Below, in pieces: positions 26,120-33,985 of a stretch of DNA of 64,000 nucleotides. Every line of letters starts with the position of its first letter. Position 1 is the first letter of the stretch. Origin of the DNA: an uncultured Pseudomonadota bacterium. Lineage in GTDB: Bacteria; Myxococcota_A; UBA796; GCA-2862545. A program made the translations under genes and the position numbers. Under the pieces are notes generated by a model. That model saw nothing but the letters and a program-made list of their open reading frames with translations, ran no database searches and was not told where the DNA came from. The stretch spans positions 248,001-312,000 of the forward strand of contig CAJXTB010000007.1 in the NCBI GenBank assembly GCA_913061235.1. Direction: 5' to 3'.

Positions 26120-27969
26120 GCGGCCCGCCTGCGGTTGTAGGCGAACCACTCAATGAACAGTGCGACAATGCCGAGCGCTAAAAGCCAGCGCCACAGCTCA
26201 CGTCGGCCGGCGGTCGCTCCCACGCTTGCCTGAACGACCGAGTCGGCCAGGACCAAGTCAGGCCTCGGGCCAATCTCTGATTCGTCGGGTGAGAGCAGGT
26301 TGGCTGCGAAGGCGGAACGGACAGCGCCAATGCGCAGCTCGTACACACCGACCTTGCTGGTGTCGCGGACGCGCAGAAGGTTGTCGGACACCTGTACATC
26401 GATGTCGTTGCCGTCTGGACCGATGACCCGAACGCTCTCGAGTGGTGTGTCGTCGGGTAAGCGTCGGACAAATGGGGAGCCGGTCGGAATGGCCTGTGCG
26501 GCTTCTCCGGTCGAGCTGTTCTCGGTGAGCCAGCCCACTGCGTTGAGTAGGGTCACTGGCCAGGCCACACGCAAGGGAAGGTCGCTGCGCAGCGGGTCGA
26601 AGGCCAGCTGAACAACGCGGCCTCCTGCGACTTCACCCGCCAAGACCAAGGGGCCCTGGTCGGAATCTACGATGGCGACGAGGTTGCGGTTGTCGGTCAC
26701 CTGTTGGCTGCGGGAGATGATGATCTGGTCCCACTCTACGAAGCGCAAGACCGGATGGGTGCGACGCCAGCCGAGTACCAGAGGGTTGCGGACTTCGTCT
26801 GCAAACTCAACCTTGCTGCCGGGAAGGGGGCCTAGGATGAGCACGTTGCGCCCTTCGAGGCCGTCGGGAACATTGCCGTTTGCAAAGACGATGGCGTCCG
26901 AGTTGTCGAGGATTGTGGCGGGAATGGGGCCGGGCGCGAAGCGTCGGAGGGTGACCCGTGGGTCGGCCTGAAGTGCACGCGCGGTCAGGGAATCGCCGCC
27001 AATGAGCGTGATGCGACGCTGCGACAAGCGGGCCAGCGCCAACCAGGCGGTGTTGTCGGCCTCTAGGTAGTCGTCGTCTGCGGCGAGGGTGACCTTGATG
27101 GTTCCGGACCGGTCGCCGCCGACGTCAAAGACGAATGAGACGGGCGTGTCGGGTGGAAGGGTCTCGCTGCGAAGGCCAATGAGCTCACCGTCTAAGTACA
27201 CTTCGACGGTTCCTTCTTGGTCGTCTCCACCGTAGTTCTGGGCGGTGACGAACAGCTGGCGCTCCAGCTCAGACGACGGCGAACGGCGAAGGTCCACGGC
27301 CACAATCGCGGCGTTGTCATCGCTGCGTCCAACAGGGACGAAGGTGACTTCTGCACCGCCAGTAGGCACATCTGCCAGGGAGTCGGCACCACCGTCGGAC
27401 AAGACCACAACCTCAACACCGGGACGGGAGCGAGCCATGGAGACGGCCAGCTGCACGCCTTCGCGCAGTGCACCGCGTGCCTCGGAGGCTACCAACGCAT
27501 CGAGCCCACTATGCAGGGCTGACTTGTCGCGGGTGAACGGGACGGTGACCTCGGTCCGCGGACCGGCAACGATGAGCATGCCTTCGTCGGACGAACTCAT
27601 GGAGCTCACAAGGTCGTGCGCGCGCTCAACAGCGTTGCCCAAGCGGGTCGGAGAGACGTCTTCGGCGCCCATGGATGCCGAGGTGTCGACGACGACCACG
27701 AGTGAGCGCGCCAGGGGGGCGTCGCTGGTCATGTACGGTCGGGACAGGGCCAAGACCAGCAGCAGCAACGCGAGCAGCTGGAGCAACAGCATGAGGTTGC
27801 GACGGAACCGCTCGAAGGGACTCGCGAGCTGTTCGGACTTCTGGAACTGCTGCCACAGCAGAAGGGACGGAACCTTGACCTTCTTGCGGCGAAGCTTCAG
27901 GAAGTACATCGCCACCAATGGAATGGCGAGGGCGCCGGCGGCGAGGCCGAGGGGTGCGAGGAAGTTCAT
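26116..27969 (-). CDS. BatA-type VWA domain membrane protein
   Basis: 617 residues. The N-terminal BatA/aerotolerance domain has two helices ('LGLAAGALAIPLVAMYFLKL', 'LMLLLQLLALLLLVLALSRP'). A VWA domain follows with an intact MIDAS 'VVVDTSASMG' (~90) and 'VVVLSDGG'. Beta-rich extracytoplasmic domains precede a C-terminal transmembrane helix ('LWRWLLALGIVALFIEWF'). The start has GAGG upstream. The stop overlaps the next VWA gene start (ATGA), so the two VWA proteins are made in fixed ratio. Confidence 0.9.
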   Translation of the reverse strand: MNFLAPLGLAAGALAIPLVAMYFLKLRRKKVKVPSLLLWQQFQKSEQLASPFERFRRNLMLLLQLLALLLLVLALSRPYMTSDAPLARSLVVVVDTSASMGAEDVSPTRLGNAVERAHDLVSSMSSSDEGMLIVAGPRTEVTVPFTRDKSALHSGLDALVASEARGALREGVQLAVSMARSRPGVEVVVLSDGGADSLADVPTGGAEVTFVPVGRSDDNAAIVAVDLRRSPSSELERQLFVTAQNYGGDDQEGTVEVYLDGELIGLRSETLPPDTPVSFVFDVGGDRSGTIKVTLAADDDYLEADNTAWLALARLSQRRITLIGGDSLTARALQADPRVTLRRFAPGPIPATILDNSDAIVFANGNVPDGLEGRNVLILGPLPGSKVEFADEVRNPLVLGWRRTHPVLRFVEWDQIIISRSQQVTDNRNLVAIVDSDQGPLVLAGEVAGGRVVQLAFDPLRSDLPLRVAWPVTLLNAVGWLTENSSTGEAAQAIPTGSPFVRRLPDDTPLESVRVIGPDGNDIDVQVSDNLLRVRDTSKVGVYELRIGAVRSAFAANLLSPDESEIGPRPDLVLADSVVQASVGATAGRRELWRWLLALGIVALFIEWFAYNRRRAA

Positions 27970-28023
27970 GGCGTTCCTCGCTCTTCGTCATTCTCGTCGA
28001 AGATGTTCTTGGCGATTTGAGAA

Positions 28024-28199
28024 GTCAGAAGACAGATTTCAGAGGTCAGAGCAACCGGCTTGCGCCGGGTGCGTGTGGAGACCGCCAGAAGAGCGCAGCG
28101 TTCATGCAGAAGTAAGCTCGCTAGCTTTGGGTAGGAATCCCAATCTCCTCGCTGGCGCCGAAGGGCGCACGCTCTGACGTCTGACGTCTGACCTCTGAC
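28024..28199 (+). repeat. Hairpin-bounded repeat element, copy B (non-coding)
   Basis: 176 bp, the same length as copy A, in the gap between the DUF58 and VWA genes. Four degenerate GTCAGAG heptamers on the left and four CTCTGAC/GTCTGAC heptamers on the right form inverted ends. It has the same left hairpin CCGGC-TTGC-GCCGG and a right hairpin GCGCC-GAAG-GGCGC (28155-28168). The ~70-bp interior does not resemble copy A by eye. There is no ORF of note. Confidence 0.8.
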
Positions 28200-28246
28200 A
28201 TCCGACCTACGACGCTGTCCGCCACCATTGTTCTCTGTTTGTCGCA

Positions 28247-29110
28247 TCACGAGACAATCCCGAGTCGGCGTAGGTCGCGTAGAATCACGTCTTCTAGGCT
28301 CGCCGTTGTGGGCACGCGCACGTACTTGGCGCCAAGGCGTCGGCAGGTGGCTTCGGTCTCTTCGGCCCAGGCGTGTACCGTGGCTTCGTAGCGGTCCAAG
28401 GTGCGCTCATTGACGCTCACGTGCATCTCCTCGCCGCTCTCTTGGTCTACCAAGACCACGTCTCCGTAGATGTCAGGGCGCAGGTCTACAGGCGACAGGA
28501 TGTGGAAGATATGGACTTCGGAGTTGCGGGAGAGCAGGCGCTTGAGAACGATTTCGAGCGGCTCTTCGTACAGCAAATCGCTGAATAGCAGCGCAATACC
28601 GGCCCCACGCTGACGTGGGTAGGACTCGAGTGCTCTGCCAAGGTCGGTGCCACTGCTGGCGACGACCGCCTCCAGGGTGTTGAAGATGGCATTGGTCGAC
28701 GCGCGTCCACGACGAGGCGGTGCGTAGTGGCTCAAGCCATCCGATAGTCCCGCTACGGCGACTCGGTCCGTTCGTCCCAAGGCCACGAAGGCCAGGGCCC
28801 CAGCGAGCTGGCGGGCGAACTGAAGCTTGTCACCTTCCATCGACTCCGAGCAGTCTAGGAGCAGCTGAACAACGCGGTCTTCTTCCTCTTCAAACAGCTT
28901 GATCCACAGCGTGTCCAGGCGTCCATACAGGTGCCAGTCCAAAAACCGCAGGTCGTCCCCAGGAACGTACTGGCGGTGGTCGGCAAACTCTTGGGATTGA
29001 CCCCGACGTATCGAACGCCGCTCACCCTGACGCGCACCGGCTGCACGTTTGCGAGTCGACAAGCCAAGGCGTGCGAGCTTCTGGAGCAATTTCGGGGGGA
29101 CTAGGGACAT
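28247..29110 (-). CDS. DUF58 domain protein
   Basis: 287 residues, soluble. It shows the DUF58 signature 'YVPGDDLRFLDWHLYGRLDT' (~47-66; usual PGDDxRxIDW), then a VWA-like fold with 'LLLDCSESM' and 'ALLFSDLLYEEP'. DUF58 proteins are standard partners of MoxR ATPases and BatA/VWA membrane proteins. It lies between MoxR (29718) and the VWA pair, separated by repeat elements C and B. Confidence 0.92.
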   Translation of the reverse strand: MSLVPPKLLQKLARLGLSTRKRAAGARQGERRSIRRGQSQEFADHRQYVPGDDLRFLDWHLYGRLDTLWIKLFEEEEDRVVQLLLDCSESMEGDKLQFARQLAGALAFVALGRTDRVAVAGLSDGLSHYAPPRRGRASTNAIFNTLEAVVASSGTDLGRALESYPRQRGAGIALLFSDLLYEEPLEIVLKRLLSRNSEVHIFHILSPVDLRPDIYGDVVLVDQESGEEMHVSVNERTLDRYEATVHAWAEETEATCRRLGAKYVRVPTTASLEDVILRDLRRLGIVS

Positions 29111-29156
29111 TGGACTCGGGGTGAGCTGGTTTTGCGGAGAGCGCAGTGGGAAGGAT

Positions 29157-29620
29157 GTCAGAGGTCAGAGGTCAGAGGTCAGAGCGTGCGACTTGCGTCG
29201 CCAGCGGTTTGGCGGATTCGTTTTGTGTAGCTAGCCAGCATCTTCCGCGTTTCGATAGTTAGAGAGATTAGATGCTGGAAATCCTCGTCCGGCAGGAAAG
29301 TTAAATCCCGGGAAAGGAGAAGTAGATACTCGACTTCGGACAGCGAGCCTGCTGCGATGTCGAGGAAGCGCGCGAAATCACTAAGGGTGTTCCTTCCACA
29401 TCCCTCGGCGATGTTTGTGGGGACAGACGCCGCCGCACGCCGCAGCTGGGACGTCAACCCGAAGCGCTCATCCTTCGGGAATGCGCGAGTCGCTTCGTAC
29501 ACCCGCAACGTCAGCAGGTGACTCTTGCTCCAGACCCCAAGCTTTCGAAAGCTGCGCACCTGTCCTCCTTCGCACCCGGCGAAGGCCGGTTGCTCTGACT
29601 TCTGACCTCTGACCTCTGAC
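29157..29620 (-). mobile_element. Repeat element copy C carrying a four-helix-bundle gene
   Basis: 464 bp. The ends are exact or near-exact inverted arrays of four 7-bp units (GTCAGAG at 29157-29184; its complement at 29593-29620). Reading on the minus strand, the 5' hairpin CCGGC-CTTC-GCCGG (29576-29589) comes next, then AAGGAGG and the GTG of the protein gene, the 3' hairpin GCGAC-GCAA-GTCGC with a GNRA loop, and the 3' heptamers. The gene's TGA stop lies inside the first 3' heptamer. It has no transposase. It looks like a small non-autonomous or RNA-level element related to the 23S rRNA intervening sequences that encode similar proteins; that link is inference. Confidence 0.75.
29179..29559 (-). 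CDS. Four-helix-bundle protein (S23/IVP/Avd-like)
   Basis: 126 residues from the GTG at 29559, with AAGGAGG four bases upstream. It begins 'MRSFRKLGVWSKSHLLTLRV' and contains 'FPKDERFGLTSQLRRAAASV', 'PTNIAEGCGRNT' and 'SLSEVEYLLLLSRDL', all standard marks of the TIGR02436 four-helix-bundle family, first seen inside 23S rRNA intervening sequences and related to the Avd protein of diversity-generating retroelements. These proteins form basic pentamers that bind nucleic acid. The whole gene lies within the inverted ends of element C, and its last codons make part of the 3' hairpin. No reverse transcriptase is in this window. Confidence 0.93.
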   Translation of the reverse strand: MRSFRKLGVWSKSHLLTLRVYEATRAFPKDERFGLTSQLRRAAASVPTNIAEGCGRNTLSDFARFLDIAAGSLSEVEYLLLLSRDLTFLPDEDFQHLISLTIETRKMLASYTKRIRQTAGDASRTL

Positions 29621-29717
29621 TTCCCGCCCCGCGAAAATCTCCGCTCGGCAAGTCGTGAATCCACACCTCCCCACTGGCCGACTAGGCTCACGGAAATCAA
29701 AGCTGACCCAGAAGCTG

Positions 29718-30728
29718 TCACTTGGCGCTGAGTTCCTTGGCCACACGCGGGGCCACTTCGCTGGTCTGGTCCAAGATGAGGTCGATGACCTTGTCGGCGG
29801 TGATGCCGTCGCTGTCTGCCTCGAAGTTGAGTCCCAAGCGGTGCCGCAGTGCGTGATGGGCGACGCTGCGAATGTCCGCGACCGCCACGTGGGTGCGTCC
29901 GGCCAAGAGTGCGTAGGCACGTGCACCCAGAATGATGGCCTGGGCTGCACGAGGACTCGCGCCGTAGCGCAGGTACTGGCGGGAGGCTTCGGTGCCGTGG
30001 TCGCTGTCGGGATGCGTAGCTAGGATGAGGCGCATGGCGTAGTTCATCACCTCCGGCGCAATCTCAACGGTACGCACGATGCGGCGTAGTTGAGAGAGCT
30101 CCTCTGGCGTGAGCACTGCCGTTGCGCGCTGGGTCGCGTTGCCGGTGGTCCGGGCCATGATCTCGACGAGCTCATCAAGGGTAGGAAACGGGACGTCTAC
30201 CTTGAAGAAGAACCGGTCCAGCTGGGCTTCTGGAAGAGGGTAGGTGCCCTCCATCTCCAGCGGGTTCTGTGTGGCGAGCACCAAGAATGGCTTGGGAAGC
30301 GAACGTTGCTTTCCGCCAATGGTCACCTGACGCTCGGCCATGGCTTCGAGCATGGCGGACTGGGTCTTGGGCGTGGCGCGGTTGATTTCGTCGGCCAGCA
30401 GCAGCTGGGTGAACACAGGGCCTTCGCGGAACTGCATGGTTCGTTTGCCTGATTCGTCCTCTTCAAGGATGTGCGTTCCGATGATGTCGGCGGGCATCAG
30501 GTCAGGCGTGAACTGGATGCGTTGGTAGGACAGCGACAGCGCCTCCGACAGCGTACGGACCAGCATGGTCTTGCCGAGACCCGGTACGCCTTCGAGCAGC
30601 ACATGGCCGTCTGCGACAAGCGCGATGATGACGCCGCTGACGACTTCTTCCTGACCCACAAGGACCTTGGCCACTTCATCACGCAAGCGCTGAATGCGCT
30701 CAGCGAAGAAGGCGAGTTCATGTTCCAT
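29718..30728 (-). CDS. MoxR-family AAA+ ATPase
   Basis: 336 residues from the ATG at 30728 (GGAGAC upstream). Walker A 'EGVPGLGKTML' (~46), Walker B 'LLLADEINRATP' (~110), sensor 1 'VLATQNP', and the C-terminal lid ('YGASPRAAQAIILGARAYAL') identify a MoxR. MoxR ATPases act as chaperones that load or remodel VWA-domain proteins. The gene follows the coiled-coil protein and precedes DUF58 and the two VWA genes, the usual order. Confidence 0.95.
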   Translation of the reverse strand: MEHELAFFAERIQRLRDEVAKVLVGQEEVVSGVIIALVADGHVLLEGVPGLGKTMLVRTLSEALSLSYQRIQFTPDLMPADIIGTHILEEDESGKRTMQFREGPVFTQLLLADEINRATPKTQSAMLEAMAERQVTIGGKQRSLPKPFLVLATQNPLEMEGTYPLPEAQLDRFFFKVDVPFPTLDELVEIMARTTGNATQRATAVLTPEELSQLRRIVRTVEIAPEVMNYAMRLILATHPDSDHGTEASRQYLRYGASPRAAQAIILGARAYALLAGRTHVAVADIRSVAHHALRHRLGLNFEADSDGITADKVIDLILDQTSEVAPRVAKELSAK

Positions 30729-30776
30729 GGATGTCTCCAACGAATTTAAAAAGGGTGTTGGACCGTTAGCTTTCGG

Positions 30777-32666
30777 CTATTCGGTCGCGTCGAAGTACTG
30801 CCGGACAGCATCTCTGTAGCCGGGTGGAATGCGTTCGCTGGCCAGGGCCTCGTCGCGTGCATCCCGGTACTGGTCGGGAAGGGTGAGCATGGGCTGGGAC
30901 GCGTCTTCGTTGCCGCCGGTGAGGCGTGTGGGAAGGGTGTCGATGTGACCGTTCTCGTCCAGTTGACCGCTGATGCTGGTCAACAAGCCGTTGGCGCCTT
31001 GCATGCGGAGTGGGTCGTACAGCGCTTGGAAGTCGTCGGCCTCGGCGCCTGCTGTGCGGTCGGACTGGCTACGGTCGGCGTCTTGATGTTGACCACCCGC
31101 TGGGCCGGCACCGCCATTGCCCTGGTCTTCCCAGGTGTGACCCGTACCCCAACCAGCGCCGGGGTCCCCGAGGCCCTGTCCTTGGCCTTGACCCTGGCCT
31201 TGGCCTTGGCCTTGGCCTTGGCCTTGGCCTTGGCCTTGGCCTTGGCCGGGCTGGCTCGACTGACCCTGGGCCACTTGTCCTTCGCCGCCCATGCTCTGGC
31301 GGGAGGCTTCCATGGCGCCGTTGGCTTGCTGAGACGCAGCCATTGCCTCGCGGTCTTCGCTGAGTTGCTGGGCGAGACCTTGTTGACGACGCAGCTCTTG
31401 AGCGAGTGCTTGGCTACCGGGTGAGCCGGACTGACTGCTCGACTGTGACCCCTGTTCACCGGACTCTGAGCCCTGTTCGCCGGACTGTGAGCCTTGTTCG
31501 CCCGATTGGTCGCCGCTCTGTGAGCCTTGTTCGCCGCTCTGTGAGCCTTGTTCGCCAGATGGCGCGCCTTCCTGACCCGGTTCCGTGCCCTGTCCGCCTT
31601 CTTCACCGGACTCAGAACCTTGTTCGCCTTCTTCGCCCGAGCCCTCTTGCTGGTCCGCTTCGTCTTGCAGCTGCTCACCCATGCGTTCCATGGCCTCTCC
31701 CGCTTGCGACAGCTGCTCGCTGTCTGAGCCGGACAGGGTCTCACCGGCTTGCTCGAGTGCTTCGCCGGCTTCGCGACGCTCTTCGGGAGTTGCGTTCTGC
31801 AGCGCTTCCTCCAGCTCACTGGCCGCTTCGGCTGCCGCACCCATGTCTAGGTCTACCAGAGCGTCGGCGAGGGGCTGCAGCGCTTCGGACTCGGCAAGTT
31901 GCTCGGCTGCCTGCTCGATTTCGTCCAGCAGGTCTTCCGACTCTGCCATCTCTTCTTGGGCGTCAGCGAGCTGCTCTTGAAGCTCTTCTAGACGGTCCTG
32001 GGCTTCGATCTCGTCAATCTCGTCTCCAAGCATGTCTTCGACGAGCTCTTCGAGGGACAGGGCGACGTCTTCGGGAAGCTCGACGCCTTCATCTTTTAGC
32101 TCCTCAAGCCGCTCTTCGAGGCGTTCGCCCTCTTCCTGCACCGTTGAGACCTCTCCAATTCGGGTCTGATTGATTCGGGTCGGCAGCAAGAAGGCCAGCA
32201 TGGCGATGAGTGCGGTGACGGGAATCCAGCCGGTACGTCGTGGCCAACGGGCGAACAGGACACGTCGCTCTGGCTGCAGCGACGCCTCTGCAGTGACGGC
32301 CGCCTCGAGGATCTGCTCACGCGAGCCACTCTGGGGCTGGTCAAGAACATGGGCCGACGTGATGAGCAGCTCGTCCGTACCGTGCAGACGGTCGAGCAGG
32401 TAGGTCATCTCGCGGTCGGTCAGACCAGACCACAACGCACCCAGCATGGCGCCAATGACGGGCGGAATGACGGCGACGATTGGGGCAACCACGTAGGCTG
32501 GCACCGGTCCAAGCCACCAAAACCGCGAAAGACCAGCAATACCCAGGACACACGCGACCGAACACCACGCGCCGGTGGCCACACCAAGCTTGATGCGACG
32601 GCGCCGAAGGATGCGCCGAGCAGCACGTATGCGCTGACCGATGGCCTTCTTGATGGGATGGGACAT
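30777..32666 (-). CDS. Membrane protein with acidic coiled coil and Gly-Gln repeats (DUF4175-like)
   Basis: 629 residues from the ATG at 32666 (GGAG upstream). A basic N-terminus ('RIRAARRILRRRRIKLG') leads to three hydrophobic helices (~30-90 and ~155-175), a long Glu-rich coiled coil (~185-340), a Ser/Gly/Glu/Gln tract built of 'GEQGSQS' units (~365-430), and a Gly-Gln dipeptide run (~490). The ending has 'RIPPGYRDAVRQYFDA', a motif common at the end of DUF4175-type proteins found beside MoxR/DUF58/VWA genes. It is probably the inner-membrane anchor of that system. It is the first gene of the long leftward array. Confidence 0.8.
   Translation of the reverse strand: MSHPIKKAIGQRIRAARRILRRRRIKLGVATGAWCSVACVLGIAGLSRFWWLGPVPAYVVAPIVAVIPPVIGAMLGALWSGLTDREMTYLLDRLHGTDELLITSAHVLDQPQSGSREQILEAAVTAEASLQPERRVLFARWPRRTGWIPVTALIAMLAFLLPTRINQTRIGEVSTVQEEGERLEERLEELKDEGVELPEDVALSLEELVEDMLGDEIDEIEAQDRLEELQEQLADAQEEMAESEDLLDEIEQAAEQLAESEALQPLADALVDLDMGAAAEAASELEEALQNATPEERREAGEALEQAGETLSGSDSEQLSQAGEAMERMGEQLQDEADQQEGSGEEGEQGSESGEEGGQGTEPGQEGAPSGEQGSQSGEQGSQSGDQSGEQGSQSGEQGSESGEQGSQSSSQSGSPGSQALAQELRRQQGLAQQLSEDREAMAASQQANGAMEASRQSMGGEGQVAQGQSSQPGQGQGQGQGQGQGQGQGQGQGQGQGLGDPGAGWGTGHTWEDQGNGGAGPAGGQHQDADRSQSDRTAGAEADDFQALYDPLRMQGANGLLTSISGQLDENGHIDTLPTRLTGGNEDASQPMLTLPDQYRDARDEALASERIPPGYRDAVRQYFDATE
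31178..31247. repeat. Hexanucleotide tandem repeat coding for Gly-Gln
   Basis: About eleven copies of CCTTGG/GGCCTT lie in tandem inside the DUF4175-like gene, encoding a run of GQ dipeptides. Such arrays change copy number by slippage in 6-bp steps, which here would keep the frame and only alter linker length. Confidence 0.85.
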
Positions 32667-32900
32667 GAGGATTCTCCGGGGTGGCCGGTGCCGCACACTA
32701 AGACGAAGCACACCGGCATTCCATTGCACTCGGACTGAACGGTCCCAGGTGCCTGCTGAACAGGACTCGTGAACGGGTGAGCGGTTCCGTACTTACAGCG
32801 AACCATCGGTACTACAGCTTTCGTGACCCCTTCATGAGGTATCCTGGCGTTTCGCCCAGTCTACCGATCCACCCAGCCAGTGGGATGGCGCGAAAGGTGC

Positions 32901-33713
32901 CTAGGCTTCGGCTTTGATCAGGGCGTTGTAGGCGTGTCGTTCCCAGAGTGATCGGTACACCACCGCCTGCCCGAGCAGAATGATGGGAACGCCAACGGCT
33001 AGCCAAGCCGGACCCATCACCAGGTTCGCCAGCAAGCCTCCAACAACGACAAACAGGGTGATGGGGATGAGCTGCATCTTGTAGCCGTCTGTGAGTTCCG
33101 AACTGCGAGCCAACGCATCTAGCGGTCCACGGCGTTTCTCAACGATAATGAACGGGAAGAACTGCAGGGCTATGCCTAGGATGAACCCGGGCACGACCAT
33201 CATCAGGGCACCCAACAATACGAGCACGCCCGCGATGACACTGGCAATGGCGGCGGGAACCCAGCTCTCACCCTGTGTGAAGATCAAGGACACCGCGCTT
33301 GCTCGTCCGCTGACGATGTTCAGGAAAATGCGCGTTGCACCAAGACTGACGAAGAGGAATGCCGTCGACATCGCCGCCATCACGGCCCAATGTATGGTGA
33401 TGACGACGGTGGGATTCGCACCCAGCCAGTGCTGTTGAAGAACCCATGGGACCAAGAGTGCAGGGATCAACAAGACCAATTGGGCAGCGCTCAAGGCGAA
33501 TGCTGTACCCAATATGGTGGCGGGTTGTTCGCGCGTGTGCTGCCACATGCGTCCGACGATTCCAGCGATTGTCAGTGATGTAGGCGGACCTACATCAATA
33601 CGCCTTGGTGGCCCGCCGACCGATGCTTCGGGAGCGTCGAAGGGGTTGTTGACGGCGATGGAGAACTCCGAGAGGGGTGCGGACCTGTACTCCACAACCT
33701 GCGGACTGCACAC
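32901..33713 (-). CDS. Multi-pass inner-membrane protein, unknown function
   Basis: 270 residues. The N-terminal ~55 residues are polar; then about six hydrophobic segments follow ('ILGTAFALSAAQLVLLIPAL', 'AVMAAMSTAFLFVSLGATRI', 'AIASVIAGVLVLLGALMM'). The central 'FPFIIVEKRRGPLDALARS' and 'ELTDGYKMQLI' pattern is shared by the widespread family of DUF975/glycerophosphodiesterase-membrane-domain-like proteins. The GTG start at 33713 has a weak ribosome site and a later GTG (33692) is possible. It is divergent from feoAB, and the Fur-like box sits 16 bp upstream of the start, so iron control is possible. Confidence 0.72.
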   Translation of the reverse strand: MCSPQVVEYRSAPLSEFSIAVNNPFDAPEASVGGPPRRIDVGPPTSLTIAGIVGRMWQHTREQPATILGTAFALSAAQLVLLIPALLVPWVLQQHWLGANPTVVITIHWAVMAAMSTAFLFVSLGATRIFLNIVSGRASAVSLIFTQGESWVPAAIASVIAGVLVLLGALMMVVPGFILGIALQFFPFIIVEKRRGPLDALARSSELTDGYKMQLIPITLFVVVGGLLANLVMGPAWLAVGVPIILLGQAVVYRSLWERHAYNALIKAEA

Positions 33714-33729
33714 GAGTGTCTTCGCCTAT

Positions 33730-33744
33730 TGAAAGTCGTTTTCA
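33730..33744. promoter_or_regulatory. Fur-box-like palindrome upstream of feoAB
   Basis: TGAAAGTCGTTTTCA matches 12 of 15 positions of the common Fur-box core TGAAAATGATTTTCA. It lies 20 bp before feoA and 17 bp before the divergent membrane-protein start. Iron repression of ferrous iron uptake through Fur is the expected logic; this is a sequence match, not a demonstration. Confidence 0.6.
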
Positions 33745-33763
33745 TTTGGGATAGCAGGCGGGC

Positions 33764-33985
33764 ATGACCCTCGACGACCTACCTGTGTCTGAATCTGCGA
33801 CAGTGACTGCGATTGGCGGCACCCGTGCCCTGCGCTTGCGCCTGATGGAAATGGGCTTGGTTCCTGGAACACAGATCGACAAGCTTCGTGTTGCTCCGCT
33901 GGGAGACCCAGTGGAGCTACGCGTGCGGTCCGGGCGTCTGTCTGTGCGTCGCCATGAAGCGCGTGCCATCGAGGTGTCCCAGTGA
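33764..33985 (+). CDS. feoA: FeoA, ferrous iron transport accessory protein
   Basis: 73 residues, typical FeoA size, an SH3-like small cytoplasmic protein. Motifs: 'MTLDDLPVSESATVTAIGG', 'LRLRLMEMGLVPGTQIDKL', 'APLGDPVELRVRSGRLSVRR'. It assists FeoB. Its stop overlaps the FeoB GTG start as GTGA. Confidence 0.92.
   Translation: MTLDDLPVSESATVTAIGGTRALRLRLMEMGLVPGTQIDKLRVAPLGDPVELRVRSGRLSVRRHEARAIEVSQ

Noticed and set aside
29157-29620. Insertion sequence with transposase
   Set aside because: The only protein is a four-helix bundle without catalytic residues of any transposase, and no target-site duplication is visible at the ends.
29157-29620. Diversity-generating retroelement
   Set aside because: The bundle protein is Avd-like, but no reverse transcriptase, template repeat or variable repeat pair is in the window.
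31178-31247. CRISPR array
   Set aside because: The repeat is a 6-bp tandem inside a coding frame with no spacers; no cas genes or spaced repeats occur in the window.
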